A stretch of 64,000 nucleotides of DNA from contig CAVPAL010000023.1 of the NCBI GenBank assembly GCA_963701435.1, forward strand, positions 806,001 to 870,000. Direction: 5' to 3'. This document shows, in pieces, positions 43,374 through 52,381 of this stretch (its first letter is position 1; every line of letters begins with the position of its first letter). The notes under the pieces are model-generated. The model made no database searches. It had not been told where the DNA came from and worked only from the letters and a program-made list of their open reading frames with translations. The position numbers were made by a program, and so were the translations under genes. Source of the stretch: JAACFF01 sp963701435. GTDB taxonomy: Bacteria > Chloroflexota > Anaerolineae > Promineifilales > Promineifilaceae.

Positions 43374-44864
43374 CTATAAGGTTGGCGCCGTTGAAACAAG
43401 CCCACGAAGGCGCAGCCACCCTTCATTCCAAACCCCACGAGCCAATTCAATATCTTCTTGAGGTATAAGTTTTAAAACAAAAGCGATAATCAGATAGAGC
43501 GTGGCGCCAAACAGAACAGGTATTAGAACAAATGCATCACGCAGCGGCCAGGTTAACAAAACCATCAAACTCCCTGCAATCATGACCCGCAGCCCAAAAG
43601 AAATATTTTGTCTGGCAAACATTCCCTTGGGCAGCGCCAAAAAAGCGCCCACCATCATACCCGCTTCTGTAATTATGTAAGATATAACGCCGCCGAGCGC
43701 GCCATTCCCCCAAACATTTTGTGTCCAGGGAATCAAGAAGAGGTCAATTGGCAGCGTCAGAACGATGGCAATAACGAATAAAATACTCAACCTATTTTGC
43801 CTGTTTATAGCAATCAGCAATTGACCTAGAAAAATGTTGATAGATGTGAAAATGGCCACAATACCAAAACCGGCTAAAACAGGGCCGGAATTCAAAAATT
43901 CTTCTCCTACAATTAACATCAACAGCGTGTGCGCCACAATAACAATGCCCAATCCCATCGGTACTGAAAAAAGTAAAACAAAATTCAATGAACGCCGTGC
44001 GATTATCGGCAATCGCTCCGGCTCATGTGTGTATAACCGGGCGAACATGGGAAATAAGGCGGTTCCGATAATATTTGGTATCATTACCAAAGTTCCGTAA
44101 GCGATATCGGCTACGCTATACCAACCCACGACAGTCTCGTTAACAAACAGCGAGATAATGATAACGTCTGTTTGGACATACACGTCGCGCAAAAGCCGGT
44201 TAACCAGAATACTGGCGCTCTCTCGCAGCAGCCAGGGAATCAGCGACAGATTCAAAGCAAATTGTAAAATCGTTTGTCTGCGCAGCATCCAAAACAAAAC
44301 TATGGTGTGAGCAAAACCTGCCAAAATTGATATGGAAGCAGCGATTACAATAGTTTGACCGGCAGTAATTATTGCCAGAACGCCAACGGCTATGACAACG
44401 TCGGTCACAATATTGGCGACAGCAATGATCTTGATTTTTTCTAACCCATATAGAGCTGCGCTAAAGACATGTCCAATTTGATAAATGAGATTGGCGATGC
44501 CAAAAATGTAAACAATTTGAAGAGTTTCGTGGGCATAACCGGCAATGTTAGCAAAGATGGCCACCGATATATAGCCCACAAAAAGGAATACGACGCGCAA
44601 CAGCAGTCCAACGCTGACTAATTCAGAGAGGCGCTCTTTGTTACGGGCAATTTCACGCGTAATGACAACGTCTGTGCCAAAACCGATCAAAAGCGCGGTT
44701 ATAGCCCACAAGGATGCAGCTAAATGGTAGGCGCCAATCCCGGCTGCTCCATAATGTCTGGGAAGCAGCACCATTGTTATTAACGAAATTACGCCCGTAA
44801 TTAACTGCGAAGCAAATAAAAATGCGGCGTTGGAAGCAACACGTTCGGCTGTTTTATTTGACAT
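43374..44864 (-). CDS. MOP-superfamily flippase / polysaccharide-type exporter
   Basis: A 496-residue membrane protein with about 12-14 helices and the repeat architecture of oligosaccharide flippases (PST/Wzx-like): SNAAFLFASQLITGVISLITMVLLPRHYGA at the start and ADIAYGTLVMIPNIIGTALFPMFARLY in the middle. It lies directly upstream of the NRPS on the same strand, so export or flipping of the NRPS product or its lipid-linked precursor is the simplest guess. A general envelope-glycan role is equally possible. AGGAG stands both one and 13 bases before the ATG. Confidence 0.82.
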   Translation of the reverse strand: MSNKTAERVASNAAFLFASQLITGVISLITMVLLPRHYGAAGIGAYHLAASLWAITALLIGFGTDVVITREIARNKERLSELVSVGLLLRVVFLFVGYISVAIFANIAGYAHETLQIVYIFGIANLIYQIGHVFSAALYGLEKIKIIAVANIVTDVVIAVGVLAIITAGQTIVIAASISILAGFAHTIVLFWMLRRQTILQFALNLSLIPWLLRESASILVNRLLRDVYVQTDVIIISLFVNETVVGWYSVADIAYGTLVMIPNIIGTALFPMFARLYTHEPERLPIIARRSLNFVLLFSVPMGLGIVIVAHTLLMLIVGEEFLNSGPVLAGFGIVAIFTSINIFLGQLLIAINRQNRLSILFVIAIVLTLPIDLFLIPWTQNVWGNGALGGVISYIITEAGMMVGAFLALPKGMFARQNISFGLRVMIAGSLMVLLTWPLRDAFVLIPVLFGATLYLIIAFVLKLIPQEDIELARGVWNEGWLRLRGLVSTAPTL

Positions 44865-45115
44865 ACTCCTGGGAATCTCCTGGACTTGACTGCAAGAGAT
44901 TGAATAATTTGAACAATCTTATCAATGGTAATGGGCTAATCTTAAGAAAAAGATAACGAAGGACCGGTTCAGGCCGCCTGACAACACAAAACTCTGTATT
45001 CCCTTGCGGGCGCAGTTTCCCACCTTGCATTAGAAGTTAATGGTGAAACGGCCGTTTGCAGTTCTTGCTTCTGATACCAGCTACACGTTGGGCGCATCAT
45101 ACCAGAAACAGCAAG
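44865..45115. other. Gap upstream of the flippase-NRPS operon
   Basis: No gene is seen in these 251 bases. The region holds one ACGGCCGT (45048-45055) and a short inverted repeat AGATTG/CAATCT near 44897-44919. The operon promoter should lie here, but no convincing -35/-10 pair stands out. Confidence 0.4.
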
Positions 45116-45982
45116 TTATCGATTAGCGTATGAAGAAATCGTTCTTTCAACAAAAGCGGCATAACTTGTGGGCGCACGATCTAGCAAGCACGCTAAAACA
45201 CGTGAGTTTCCGAAATATCCAAACTGTTCATAATATCTAAACATGCTGATTAGCGCATTAACTTGATAATCGCCCAGACCCTGGCTGCGGGCATTGGCCT
45301 CCCACGCTTCGAGTGGGAGGCGTTCAAACTTAATGCTGTGGCCAAAAGTTTGGCCTAAAATTTGAGCTATCTCACTTTGCGACAGATTCTCAGCGCCGCA
45401 TAATTCATAAATGGCGCCCTTATGCCCTGACTCAGTCAGAACAATTGCAGCAGCCTCAGCCACATCTTCCAGATCAACAGTGCCTAAGCGCGTATTTTTA
45501 GAAAAAGGCATCTGATAGCGGCCTTTTTTCACAATATCAGGCCAATAAGCCAATATGTTTTGCATATAGGGCGCGGGCTGAAGAATGGTGTAAGCTAAGC
45601 CTGATTTAAAGAGGCGTTCCTCTACACGCATCTTTTGCCAATGATGCGGCATAGATTCAATTTGGGAGTGAAATACAGAATGATAAACAATATGCTCAAC
45701 TCCCGCAGACTGAGCCGCCTGAATGACGATGCGACCAATTTTGATTTCGTCAGGGCTGACGTTGGGGCAAATATGATAGACTGCTTCAACGTCCTGAAAC
45801 GCCTGATGCATGCTCTTTTGGGAACCCATATCACCAACCACAACATCCTGGGCGCCAAAACTTTGTACAGGTTGGATTTTGTGATCTGAATGCACCAACG
45901 CCCGAATCGGCGTTTTCCTTTTGCGTAATGCTCGCATAACAGCTTGACCGGTCTTTCCCGCCGCACCAGTTATAAGAATCAT
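45116..45982 (-). CDS. NmrA-like NAD(P)-binding protein
   Basis: A 288-residue atypical SDR. ILITGAAGKTGQAVMRAL (residues 2-19) is the GxxGxxG dinucleotide motif. VVGDMGSQKSMHQAFQDVEAVYHICP and TILQPAPYMQNILAYW match NmrA/HSCARG-type proteins, which serve as redox sensors or quinone reductases. There is no Tyr-Lys catalytic pair at the classical spacing. It is separated by about 170 bases from the M20 peptidase upstream, so probably has its own promoter. Confidence 0.82.
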   Translation of the reverse strand: MILITGAAGKTGQAVMRALRKRKTPIRALVHSDHKIQPVQSFGAQDVVVGDMGSQKSMHQAFQDVEAVYHICPNVSPDEIKIGRIVIQAAQSAGVEHIVYHSVFHSQIESMPHHWQKMRVEERLFKSGLAYTILQPAPYMQNILAYWPDIVKKGRYQMPFSKNTRLGTVDLEDVAEAAAIVLTESGHKGAIYELCGAENLSQSEIAQILGQTFGHSIKFERLPLEAWEANARSQGLGDYQVNALISMFRYYEQFGYFGNSRVLACLLDRAPTSYAAFVERTISSYANR

Positions 45983-46152
45983 CGCTTCCTTCTAGGAATT
46001 ACCTTTGCCACAGTTCGGTTTTTAGTCGCTCGTAAACATTAAATACGATTGGACAGATTGAATAATTTTCCAGAACGCCCCATAACCTGAAAACAAAGCC
46101 TTCTTTACCCAACTCACTAACACGCAATAAGCTACACTGTCGTGGCGTCTAT

Positions 46153-47307
46153 CTAAAAATTGCGCAGCAACTGCACATAACCACGTAAACTTTCGCCCAT
46201 TTTGGTTATAGAGATGCTTTCACCGGCGATATGCGCCTGCTCTTCTTCGGCCGGAGAGTAGCCGATTACAGGAATGCCATACGGCTGAAAGAAACGGCCG
46301 TCTGTAGCAAATCCATAGCGCGTCAAAGCAGGCTCGCGGCCCATGCCGGCGGCAATGGCAGCCTGCGCGCGCTGCACCACCTCACTTTCAGGCGGCGTAT
46401 AAAAGCCAAAAATCGGTTCATCGGAATCAGCAAAAGGCTCCTGCGTCCATTCATCGACAATTGTATGCGGCCAATCCCCAACCAGCCGCTGAACAAAGGC
46501 TTGCAGGCTGTTGATGCTCTCGCTGGCGCTGCGAAAATCGAGCAGCACGCGCGTCCAGGCCGGCGTCACATTACTGCTTTTGGTGTCAACCTCAATGATA
46601 GTAGGCGCGACGCTGGTAGGCCCTAACAGTTCATGGCTGCTCAGTTCATTTTTGGCGGCCTTGAGTTTTTGCAGAAAATCAGCCAGGGCATAGTTCGGGT
46701 TGCGACCCTTGTGCGGTACGCTGGCATGTACGGAACGGCCGTTTAACGTCAACCACATTTGCACAATACCGCGATGACCCAGGGCAATGTTATTGTCTGA
46801 AGGCTCGCCCAACACCACCAGCGTCACTTCATAATCCAGGTTTTCTACCCAATGTTTAGCCCCTTTCCCGCCAACTTCTTCTTCTACAACGCCGTTAAAA
46901 ACGATATCCCGTAACGGCCGTTCCCCGGCGCGTAGCAGCGCCGCCATGCTGTAGACCTGCACCGCCAGCGGCCCTTTGATATCGCAGGCGCCGCGCCCGA
47001 CAATGCGTCCATCAACAATTTCACCTGAGTACGGCGGGACAGGCCAGAGGTTGGGATCCCCTGGATCAACGTGATCGGTGTGGCTGTTGAGCGCCAGGGC
47101 CGGTAAATCCCGTTTTTGGCCAAAAATACGGCCGTTTACGTTGCCAACCGCATCCAACCACACTTCGTCAAACTTCAGCGTTTTCATCTCGGCGGCGATT
47201 AGCTCGGCGACGGCCGTTTCCTGCCGCGGCATACTCGGCGTCCGGATCAAACGCTGCGTAAAATCGACACAATCCGCCAACAACTGTTCCCAATCCACGT
47301 TACTCAT
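46153..47307 (-). CDS. M20 metallopeptidase / deacylase (ArgE/DapE/YgeY-like)
   Basis: A 384-residue M20 hydrolase. Metal and catalytic motifs are NSHTDHVDPGDPNLW (first His/Asp), GRGACDIKGPLA (bridging Asp) and VVEEEVGGKG (general base Glu pair). VLGEPSDNNIALGHRG and VHASVPHKGRNPNYA mark the lid domain. The GDPNLW and EPSDNNI segments recall YgeY-type hydrolases linked in other bacteria to selenium metabolism, which is suggestive given the selenoprotein candidates here but not conclusive. Substrates of such enzymes are N-acyl or peptide-linked amino acids. It starts 12 bases after the metallophosphoesterase stop. Confidence 0.82.
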   Translation of the reverse strand: MSNVDWEQLLADCVDFTQRLIRTPSMPRQETAVAELIAAEMKTLKFDEVWLDAVGNVNGRIFGQKRDLPALALNSHTDHVDPGDPNLWPVPPYSGEIVDGRIVGRGACDIKGPLAVQVYSMAALLRAGERPLRDIVFNGVVEEEVGGKGAKHWVENLDYEVTLVVLGEPSDNNIALGHRGIVQMWLTLNGRSVHASVPHKGRNPNYALADFLQKLKAAKNELSSHELLGPTSVAPTIIEVDTKSSNVTPAWTRVLLDFRSASESINSLQAFVQRLVGDWPHTIVDEWTQEPFADSDEPIFGFYTPPESEVVQRAQAAIAAGMGREPALTRYGFATDGRFFQPYGIPVIGYSPAEEEQAHIAGESISITKMGESLRGYVQLLRNF

Positions 47308-47319
47308 GAATACCTCAAA

Positions 47320-48057
47320 TCATACCCAATCTCGCAGCCACCATGTTTTATGGGGCATACCGCTTTCATAAACCACCCGGGTCACGGCTGACTTATTAAC
47401 CGCAACAAGGCGCAGAACCGCCTCAAACCGCCTCTCACCGACCGTAATGAGCGCATATTCCGCCCGCCACGGATTCACAGCCTTGCCCGCGCGCATTTCA
47501 TAAGGCAGTCCAACGCTGCCCGGATTCAACAGCAGCATTTCGTTATGGCGGCGCACCATCTGCTGGTGCGTGTGGCCGCAGGCAATAATCGCTGCGCTTT
47601 CCCCGTCTAAAAATTCATCCAGCTTATCGGCCGGCGTATCCGGCAAAATGGCGTCATTAAAGCTGCGCGGCGAACCGTGGCAGCACAACAAATCGATTCC
47701 GTGGCCCAAATCAAGCCGCAGCGTGGGCACAAAGCTTCGGATTATTTCTTGGTCGGACGGGCTGGTAAGCTGCGCCGCGCCCCACAGCTCAACCTCCATT
47801 AAGCGCCCGGTTTCAGCATCGTCATCAGCAATTGCCCACGGCTGCGGATTGAGTACCCAGGCGTCTGTATTGCCCAGCACAACCGGCCACTCCAGCGCAG
47901 ACAACATCGCCAAAACTTCTCCTGGCTGCGGGCCAGCCACGGCTACATCACCCAAACAAATGACGTGGTCGGGTTGCTCTGCCTCAAGGTCGGCCAGAAC
48001 GGCCGTTAGCGCAGATGCATTCCCATGAATATCCGCAACTAAAGCCACTTTTGTCAT
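47320..48057 (-). CDS. Calcineurin-like metallophosphoesterase (YfcE/MJ0936 type)
   Basis: A 245-residue phosphoesterase. Metal-binding motifs in order are DIHGN (first Asp/His), CLGDVAVAGP, LGNTD, CCHGSPR and CGHTHQ. NPGSVGLP near the end is typical of the YfcE/MJ0936 group. Substrates may be cyclic or phosphodiester nucleotides or small phosphates. AGAGGTG lies seven bases before the ATG at 48057, which is preferred over the in-frame GTG at 48066. It follows the AhpD-like gene by 12 bases in a tight minus-strand run. Confidence 0.82.
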   Translation of the reverse strand: MTKVALVADIHGNASALTAVLADLEAEQPDHVICLGDVAVAGPQPGEVLAMLSALEWPVVLGNTDAWVLNPQPWAIADDDAETGRLMEVELWGAAQLTSPSDQEIIRSFVPTLRLDLGHGIDLLCCHGSPRSFNDAILPDTPADKLDEFLDGESAAIIACGHTHQQMVRRHNEMLLLNPGSVGLPYEMRAGKAVNPWRAEYALITVGERRFEAVLRLVAVNKSAVTRVVYESGMPHKTWWLRDWV

Positions 48058-48069
48058 CAGTTTCACCTC

Positions 48070-48666
48070 TTAAATCAGCTCAGGAGATTTTTCCCAGGGG
48101 CGAATAAAATCTTCCGGCGCCACGTTGAGCGCGTCAGCAATGCGATTGATGTAGTTGAAATAGCTGATAACCTGCGTGGCGTCATGGATAGCGCGGTCGT
48201 CAAAACCATGCCGGCGTAGATTTTTAATATCAGTTTGTTCCATTTGTTCGGGAGTGCGCGTCAATTTTTCGGCAAAGGCGCACAAAGCCTCATCGGGCGG
48301 ATTCAAGCCCGCCTGACGCCAATCGGAAGCAATATGATGCACAAAAAGGTCTGCCAGCGCTTCATCCATTATTCCAAAATTGACGACCTCAGCCCGGAGG
48401 TCATGGGCGTGGGCGCGAATTCAATAGAGACAGTGGTTGCACGCCGACACCACCACGGCCAACATTTCGCGCTGTCCACGGCTGAGGGGGGAACGGCCGT
48501 ACATGATCGCGCCATAAAAATCCATTGAAGCTTTCAGCGCGCGCGGATTCTGGCTCATGATAGAGACTATGTGCCAGATGCGGCCCGCCCGCTTCAGCGC
48601 CGCCTCATACTGCTGTTTCAGAAAGCCGGTCGCTTTTTCTAAGGGAACAACTTCAATCCAGGGCAT
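48070..48666 (-). CDS. AhpD-like peroxidase-related protein, candidate selenoprotein (CLYU) with in-frame TGA
   Basis: One frame of 199 codons interrupted only by TGA at 48423-48421 (codon 82). The sequence before it ends MLAVVVSACNHCLY and after it continues IRAHAHDL. The carboxymuconolactone-decarboxylase/AhpD family (TIGR01926-type, peroxidase-related) has the active site N-x-C-x-Y-C-x-x-x-H, so the TGA replaces the second, peroxide-reducing-pair cysteine; read through it is C-L-Y-U. The remainder is intact, including DDRAIHDATQVISYFNYINRIADAL, and ends normally. A hairpin with 8-bp stem follows at SECIS spacing. Its length, about 198 residues, matches the family. It lies between an M20 peptidase (16 bases upstream) and a metallophosphoesterase. 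The alternative is a nonsense mutation; the coincidence with a second such case at 25766 makes that unlikely. Confidence 0.8.
48383..48404 (-). promoter_or_regulatory. Candidate bacterial SECIS hairpin, AhpD-like gene
   Basis: On the minus strand ATGACCTC (48404-48397) pairs with GAGGTCGT (48390-48383), eight pairs with one G-T, around the loop CGGGCT. The stem begins 16 bases and the loop 24 bases after the TGA; one of the first two loop bases is G. Confidence 0.55.
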
Positions 48667-48681
48667 TATCCAACCTTTTTA

Positions 48682-49944
48682 TCATCCTTTGTTGTCTCCT
48701 TGAAGCAAATTAATAATCGCCAGCGTGTTGAGCAGCGCTTTGGGCACAAACGAGCCCAACAGCACATATTCCGGCTCTTTGCTGCCGTCGGCGCTGCGCT
48801 CGGAGCAGTGGGCGTTACCGCCTGCCGGACCCAGGCCATCCAGGACGGGCAGCTCCTGCCAAAAATAATTACCGTCGCTGAGGCCGCCGCGATCTTCGGG
48901 AATCACTTCAAAGTTCAGGGCAACGGCCGTTTCCTGCCACACATGCATCAAAGCCTGCGTCGCCGGGTTGCGCGGCCAGGGATCGACCTGGTACACCACC
49001 TCGACGTTCACGCGGCAGGCAAAATCACCCCTGGCTGTTTTGACCGTAGACAGTTTGTTGAGCGCCAGCATATTGGCAATCCCTTCCGCATAAACCTCTG
49101 GGTCGAAGGCGCGCATCTCCACGCTGGCGGAAGCAAAGTGGGGCACGCGGTTAATCACCGTGCCACCGGCTATCGTGCCGACATTATAAGTCAACTGACG
49201 CTTATAATCGGTGAGACGGCAAATATGCTGCACGACGTCCGCCATTTGCAGCACGGCATTCGCGCCCTGCTCGTGGGCGCTGCCGGCGTGGGACGCCTTG
49301 CCTTCAACGGTAATGCGATAAACCACCATTCCCTTGCGCGACGCGACGATGTTGAATTGGCGTTCTTTCCAATTTCCCGGCTCAAAAATGAGGCAGGCCA
49401 GCGTTTCGCCGCGCAAACGTTCTACGCAGATGCGGCCAAAATCCCAACCGCCGCTTTCTTCGCTGGCGTCGAGCAAAACAACCCAGGTGACCGCTTCAAA
49501 CAACGCCGGCAGGTACGCTCGAACCGCCGACAGAATCATATAAATCATGATGGTGCCGCCTTTGATATCGACAACGCCGGGGCCGTAAATGCGCACACCA
49601 TCAATCTGCCAGCGAAAATCGTTGCGCATTTCCTCATCAGGCGGAAAGACCGTATCCAAATGGGAAACCAACCCGATTTGGGGCGCGGGTTTGCCATTGG
49701 TGGAACGGCCGTTGCGCGTCAAAATCAGGTGACGGCCGTACAAATGATTCTTCGATTGGACAGTGTCGGCTACAAAACCCATGCCGGCAAACAAATCAGC
49801 CGTCTGGACGCCTAACTCATTCACCCCGCGCGGGTTGGACGTGAAGCTGTTCACCGCCACCATTTTCTGCAGCAGATTGAGAAAATGGGGTAGATTTTGT
49901 TCAAAATATTGTTGAAGCTGCGTGGATAGGTTCAAATTCTTCAT
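48682..49944 (-). CDS. M20 metallopeptidase (carboxypeptidase G2-like), tandem paralogue 2
   Basis: A 420-residue M20 hydrolase. GLVSHLDTVFPPDEE carries the first metal His/Asp, GPGVVDIKGG the bridging Asp, and LLDASEESGGWDFG the catalytic Glu pair. GGNAHCSERSADG holds the C-terminal metal His. It is closely related to the gene just upstream (shared segments LTRNGRS, GGTVINRVPH, EERGGLSDGN / EDRGGLSDGN), so the two arose by tandem duplication. The start at 49944 overlaps the upstream gene by 44 bases, consistent with translational coupling. Likely action is on dipeptides or N-acyl amino acids. Confidence 0.85.
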   Translation of the reverse strand: MKNLNLSTQLQQYFEQNLPHFLNLLQKMVAVNSFTSNPRGVNELGVQTADLFAGMGFVADTVQSKNHLYGRHLILTRNGRSTNGKPAPQIGLVSHLDTVFPPDEEMRNDFRWQIDGVRIYGPGVVDIKGGTIMIYMILSAVRAYLPALFEAVTWVVLLDASEESGGWDFGRICVERLRGETLACLIFEPGNWKERQFNIVASRKGMVVYRITVEGKASHAGSAHEQGANAVLQMADVVQHICRLTDYKRQLTYNVGTIAGGTVINRVPHFASASVEMRAFDPEVYAEGIANMLALNKLSTVKTARGDFACRVNVEVVYQVDPWPRNPATQALMHVWQETAVALNFEVIPEDRGGLSDGNYFWQELPVLDGLGPAGGNAHCSERSADGSKEPEYVLLGSFVPKALLNTLAIINLLQGDNKG

Positions 49945-51244
49945 AATACCCGTCGATCAATTTTCGGATTGCCATAATATTCAGCATTGCGCGCGGCGTA
50001 TAGGAGGCCGGTAAAATATATTCCTGCTCTTTGGCGCCATCTGCACTGCGCTCAGAACAATGCGCGTTGCCGCCAACCGGACCCAGGCCGTCGATTGTCG
50101 GCAAAATTTGCCAGGTCCAGTTGCCGTCACTCAAACCGCCGCGTTCTTCCGAGCCTACCTGAATACCCAACGATAGACCAGTTTCACGCCACATTTCCAC
50201 CAGCGCCCGCGAAGTCGGATTTGGCGCCCAAGGCGCCCATAAACCTAATACCTCGACCTGCACGCGGCAAGGAAAGCCGCCGTTGGCGCTGTGGACGGTA
50301 GAAAGATCATTCAGCGCTTTCATTTTATCCACGCCATGGTTAAACACATCGGGCAAAAATGCGCGCATTTCTACGAAGGCGCTGGCCTGATGCGGCACGC
50401 GGTTGATCACCGTGCCGCCCGCAATGGTGCCCACGTTAAAGGTAATCTCCTGTTCATAATCGGTAAAGCCTGCTACGCGCCGGATCACATCAGCCATCTG
50501 GAGAATAGCATTGGCGCCATGCTCATGAGAAGTGCCGGCATGGGCGGCTTTGCCTTCAACCTCAATGCGAAAGCGCGCCATGCCTTTACGCGCCACGACC
50601 AGGCGCTGAATCTCAGAACCAGGGCTTATCTCGCCCCCTTCAAAAACAAGCGCAGCAATACCGTTCTCTGCCAGGCGTGTCCGGCAGATTTCCCCGAAAT
50701 CCGGCACCAATGACTCTTCAGCGGCGTTAAGCAGGACAACCCAATTCACGCTGTCAAAATAGTCCGGGTCAACGGTTTGGAGGGCAGACAGCGCCATGTA
50801 AATCATGATGGTGCCGCCTTTTATATCATAGGTTCCCGGGCCATAAATGCGCTGCCCGATTTCCCGCCAGCAAAAATCATTTTCTTCTTCCTCGGCCAGC
50901 GGATAAACAGTGTCCAAATGGGAGATTAATCCAATGGTTGGAGGCGGTCGATGTGGGGAAGCAGAACGGCCGTTTCTAGTCAGGACCAAATGCTTGCCAT
51001 ATAAAAAATTGGCTGCCTGAATAAACTCAGCCCGAAATCCAAGTTTTTTGAAAAGGCCGGCCGTCATCTGCCCCAACGCGTTAACCCCAGAGGCATTGGC
51101 CGTAAAACTATTGATTTTTACCATCTGCCGCAGCAGATCTAAATGAGCGGGAAGATTATCTTCCAAATAGGTTTGAAATTTTACTGCGTGATTTTCCAAT
51201 TGTTCCATCCGTGATGCCAAATTTATTGAACTTAGACCCTGCAT
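49901..51244 (-). CDS. M20 metallopeptidase (carboxypeptidase G2-like), tandem paralogue 1
   Basis: A 447-residue M20 hydrolase paralogous to the next gene. GLISHLDTVYPLAEEEENDF, GPGTYDIKGGTIMIYMAL, NAAEESLVPDFG and GGNAHCSERSADGAKEQEY carry the metal and catalytic residues. Relative to its neighbour it has a slightly longer N terminus; the ATG at 51208 (MEQLENHAVKF) is an alternative start that would match better. Neither has a strong ribosome site. It lies about 100 bases below the P-loop protein gene. Confidence 0.85.
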   Translation of the reverse strand: MQGLSSINLASRMEQLENHAVKFQTYLEDNLPAHLDLLRQMVKINSFTANASGVNALGQMTAGLFKKLGFRAEFIQAANFLYGKHLVLTRNGRSASPHRPPPTIGLISHLDTVYPLAEEEENDFCWREIGQRIYGPGTYDIKGGTIMIYMALSALQTVDPDYFDSVNWVVLLNAAEESLVPDFGEICRTRLAENGIAALVFEGGEISPGSEIQRLVVARKGMARFRIEVEGKAAHAGTSHEHGANAILQMADVIRRVAGFTDYEQEITFNVGTIAGGTVINRVPHQASAFVEMRAFLPDVFNHGVDKMKALNDLSTVHSANGGFPCRVQVEVLGLWAPWAPNPTSRALVEMWRETGLSLGIQVGSEERGGLSDGNWTWQILPTIDGLGPVGGNAHCSERSADGAKEQEYILPASYTPRAMLNIMAIRKLIDGYYEEFEPIHAASTIF

Positions 51245-51346
51245 TTTGATTCGATTTCACCCGGCGTGAGCGAATAGAAACCATCAGGGTCTAGAAGCAT
51301 CAACATACAATTTATAGCATTGCCACAGATGGCTTACAAATCATAT

Positions 51347-52378
51347 TTACATGGCGGCATTTTCATTGCGTAACGAGAGCGCATCACGCAAAAATTCACG
51401 CAGTTCCCAGACCGATTCGCGGTCGAGTAAATTGAGCGCTTTGACCCCCGCCAATTTTTCCACCAGCACCGTACCCGCCTCCGTATTGGTTGTAACGCCG
51501 GCGACCAGGTCGGGGGTACGGCCGTATGCCGCAATCAAACCTACCACGGCATACGGATCAGAAGCGCATAACACCATCCAGCGCACATTGGCTTCGATTT
51601 GGGCGACAGCAATATCTCCATTGTACGGTTCCAGGGGGGAAGCGCCGACTTCAACAACAGCCACATCCGCTTCCACCGCCGCAATGCGAGACAGCAAATT
51701 GGTCAGGGCGGGTTTGTATTCATCCGACGGGCAAACGGTTGTGGGCAAACCCGCATCGACAAAATCAAAAATATAATCTGCGCCCGCATCGCGCATACTG
51801 AGTATATCCCGGTAACGGCCGCTGCCGGTCAACTTTGCGCCCACCACCCGCAATCCCATATCTTTCAACTGGCGCACAATAATGCGCGCCACGGTTGTTT
51901 TACCCGCCGACATGGAAGTTCCGATGACCAAAATAATGGGGATGGTTAACGGCCGTAACGGCGCCTTTTGGACATAATCCTGCATGCGGGTTTTTTCACC
52001 ATGAACCAGCACATGCCCCCGGTAAGTCAACGAAATCAACGTGGGCAAAAAAGGTGAAATCGACGTAACTTTGCCAAAAACGCCGCCGCCGCCCATATTA
52101 TCCATCACAAAATCATCCCCAATATCGCGCCAATCTCCTACTGCCTCTAAGGTAGCAAAACGGCGCGCAAAAGCGCCAATGACCAGATGACCCTCCATGA
52201 CCTCAATTGTGCGGCCGCTGCGCATCTCCAAACGCACCAACGGGCTGGCCCGTGAATTGACCTCACCCACCACATAATCACCCGCTGACCAAAGTTCACG
52301 CGGCAGCGGTTCAACCGTAAATGGCAATTCATCCAAAGGTGAAATTCTGGTTACTGAAGAGAAGAAGTAACGTGTCAT
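51347..52378 (-). CDS. DUF1611-like P-loop NTPase
   Basis: A 343-residue protein. The N-terminal half (about 1-150) is a beta-rich domain without a family I can name. The C-terminal half holds a P-loop GTSMSAGKTT at about residues 157-166, then AKLTGSGRYRDI, CPSDEYKP and VVEVGASPLEPYNGD, in the arrangement of DUF1611/MobB-like NTPases. Some DUF1611 relatives act in D-glutamate or D-amino-acid metabolism; a link to the neighbouring peptidases is attractive but unproven. It begins three bases after the stop of the upstream M20 gene, so the two are surely co-transcribed. Confidence 0.7.
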   Translation of the reverse strand: MTRYFFSSVTRISPLDELPFTVEPLPRELWSAGDYVVGEVNSRASPLVRLEMRSGRTIEVMEGHLVIGAFARRFATLEAVGDWRDIGDDFVMDNMGGGGVFGKVTSISPFLPTLISLTYRGHVLVHGEKTRMQDYVQKAPLRPLTIPIILVIGTSMSAGKTTVARIIVRQLKDMGLRVVGAKLTGSGRYRDILSMRDAGADYIFDFVDAGLPTTVCPSDEYKPALTNLLSRIAAVEADVAVVEVGASPLEPYNGDIAVAQIEANVRWMVLCASDPYAVVGLIAAYGRTPDLVAGVTTNTEAGTVLVEKLAGVKALNLLDRESVWELREFLRDALSLRNENAAM

Positions 52379-52381
52379 TTT

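Noticed and set aside
44897..46069. Shared 14-mer AGATTGAATAATTT upstream of the flippase and NmrA-like genes as a common operator
   Set aside because: Several chance 14-base repeats are expected in 64 kb, and the copies differ in distance to the genes and in flanks.
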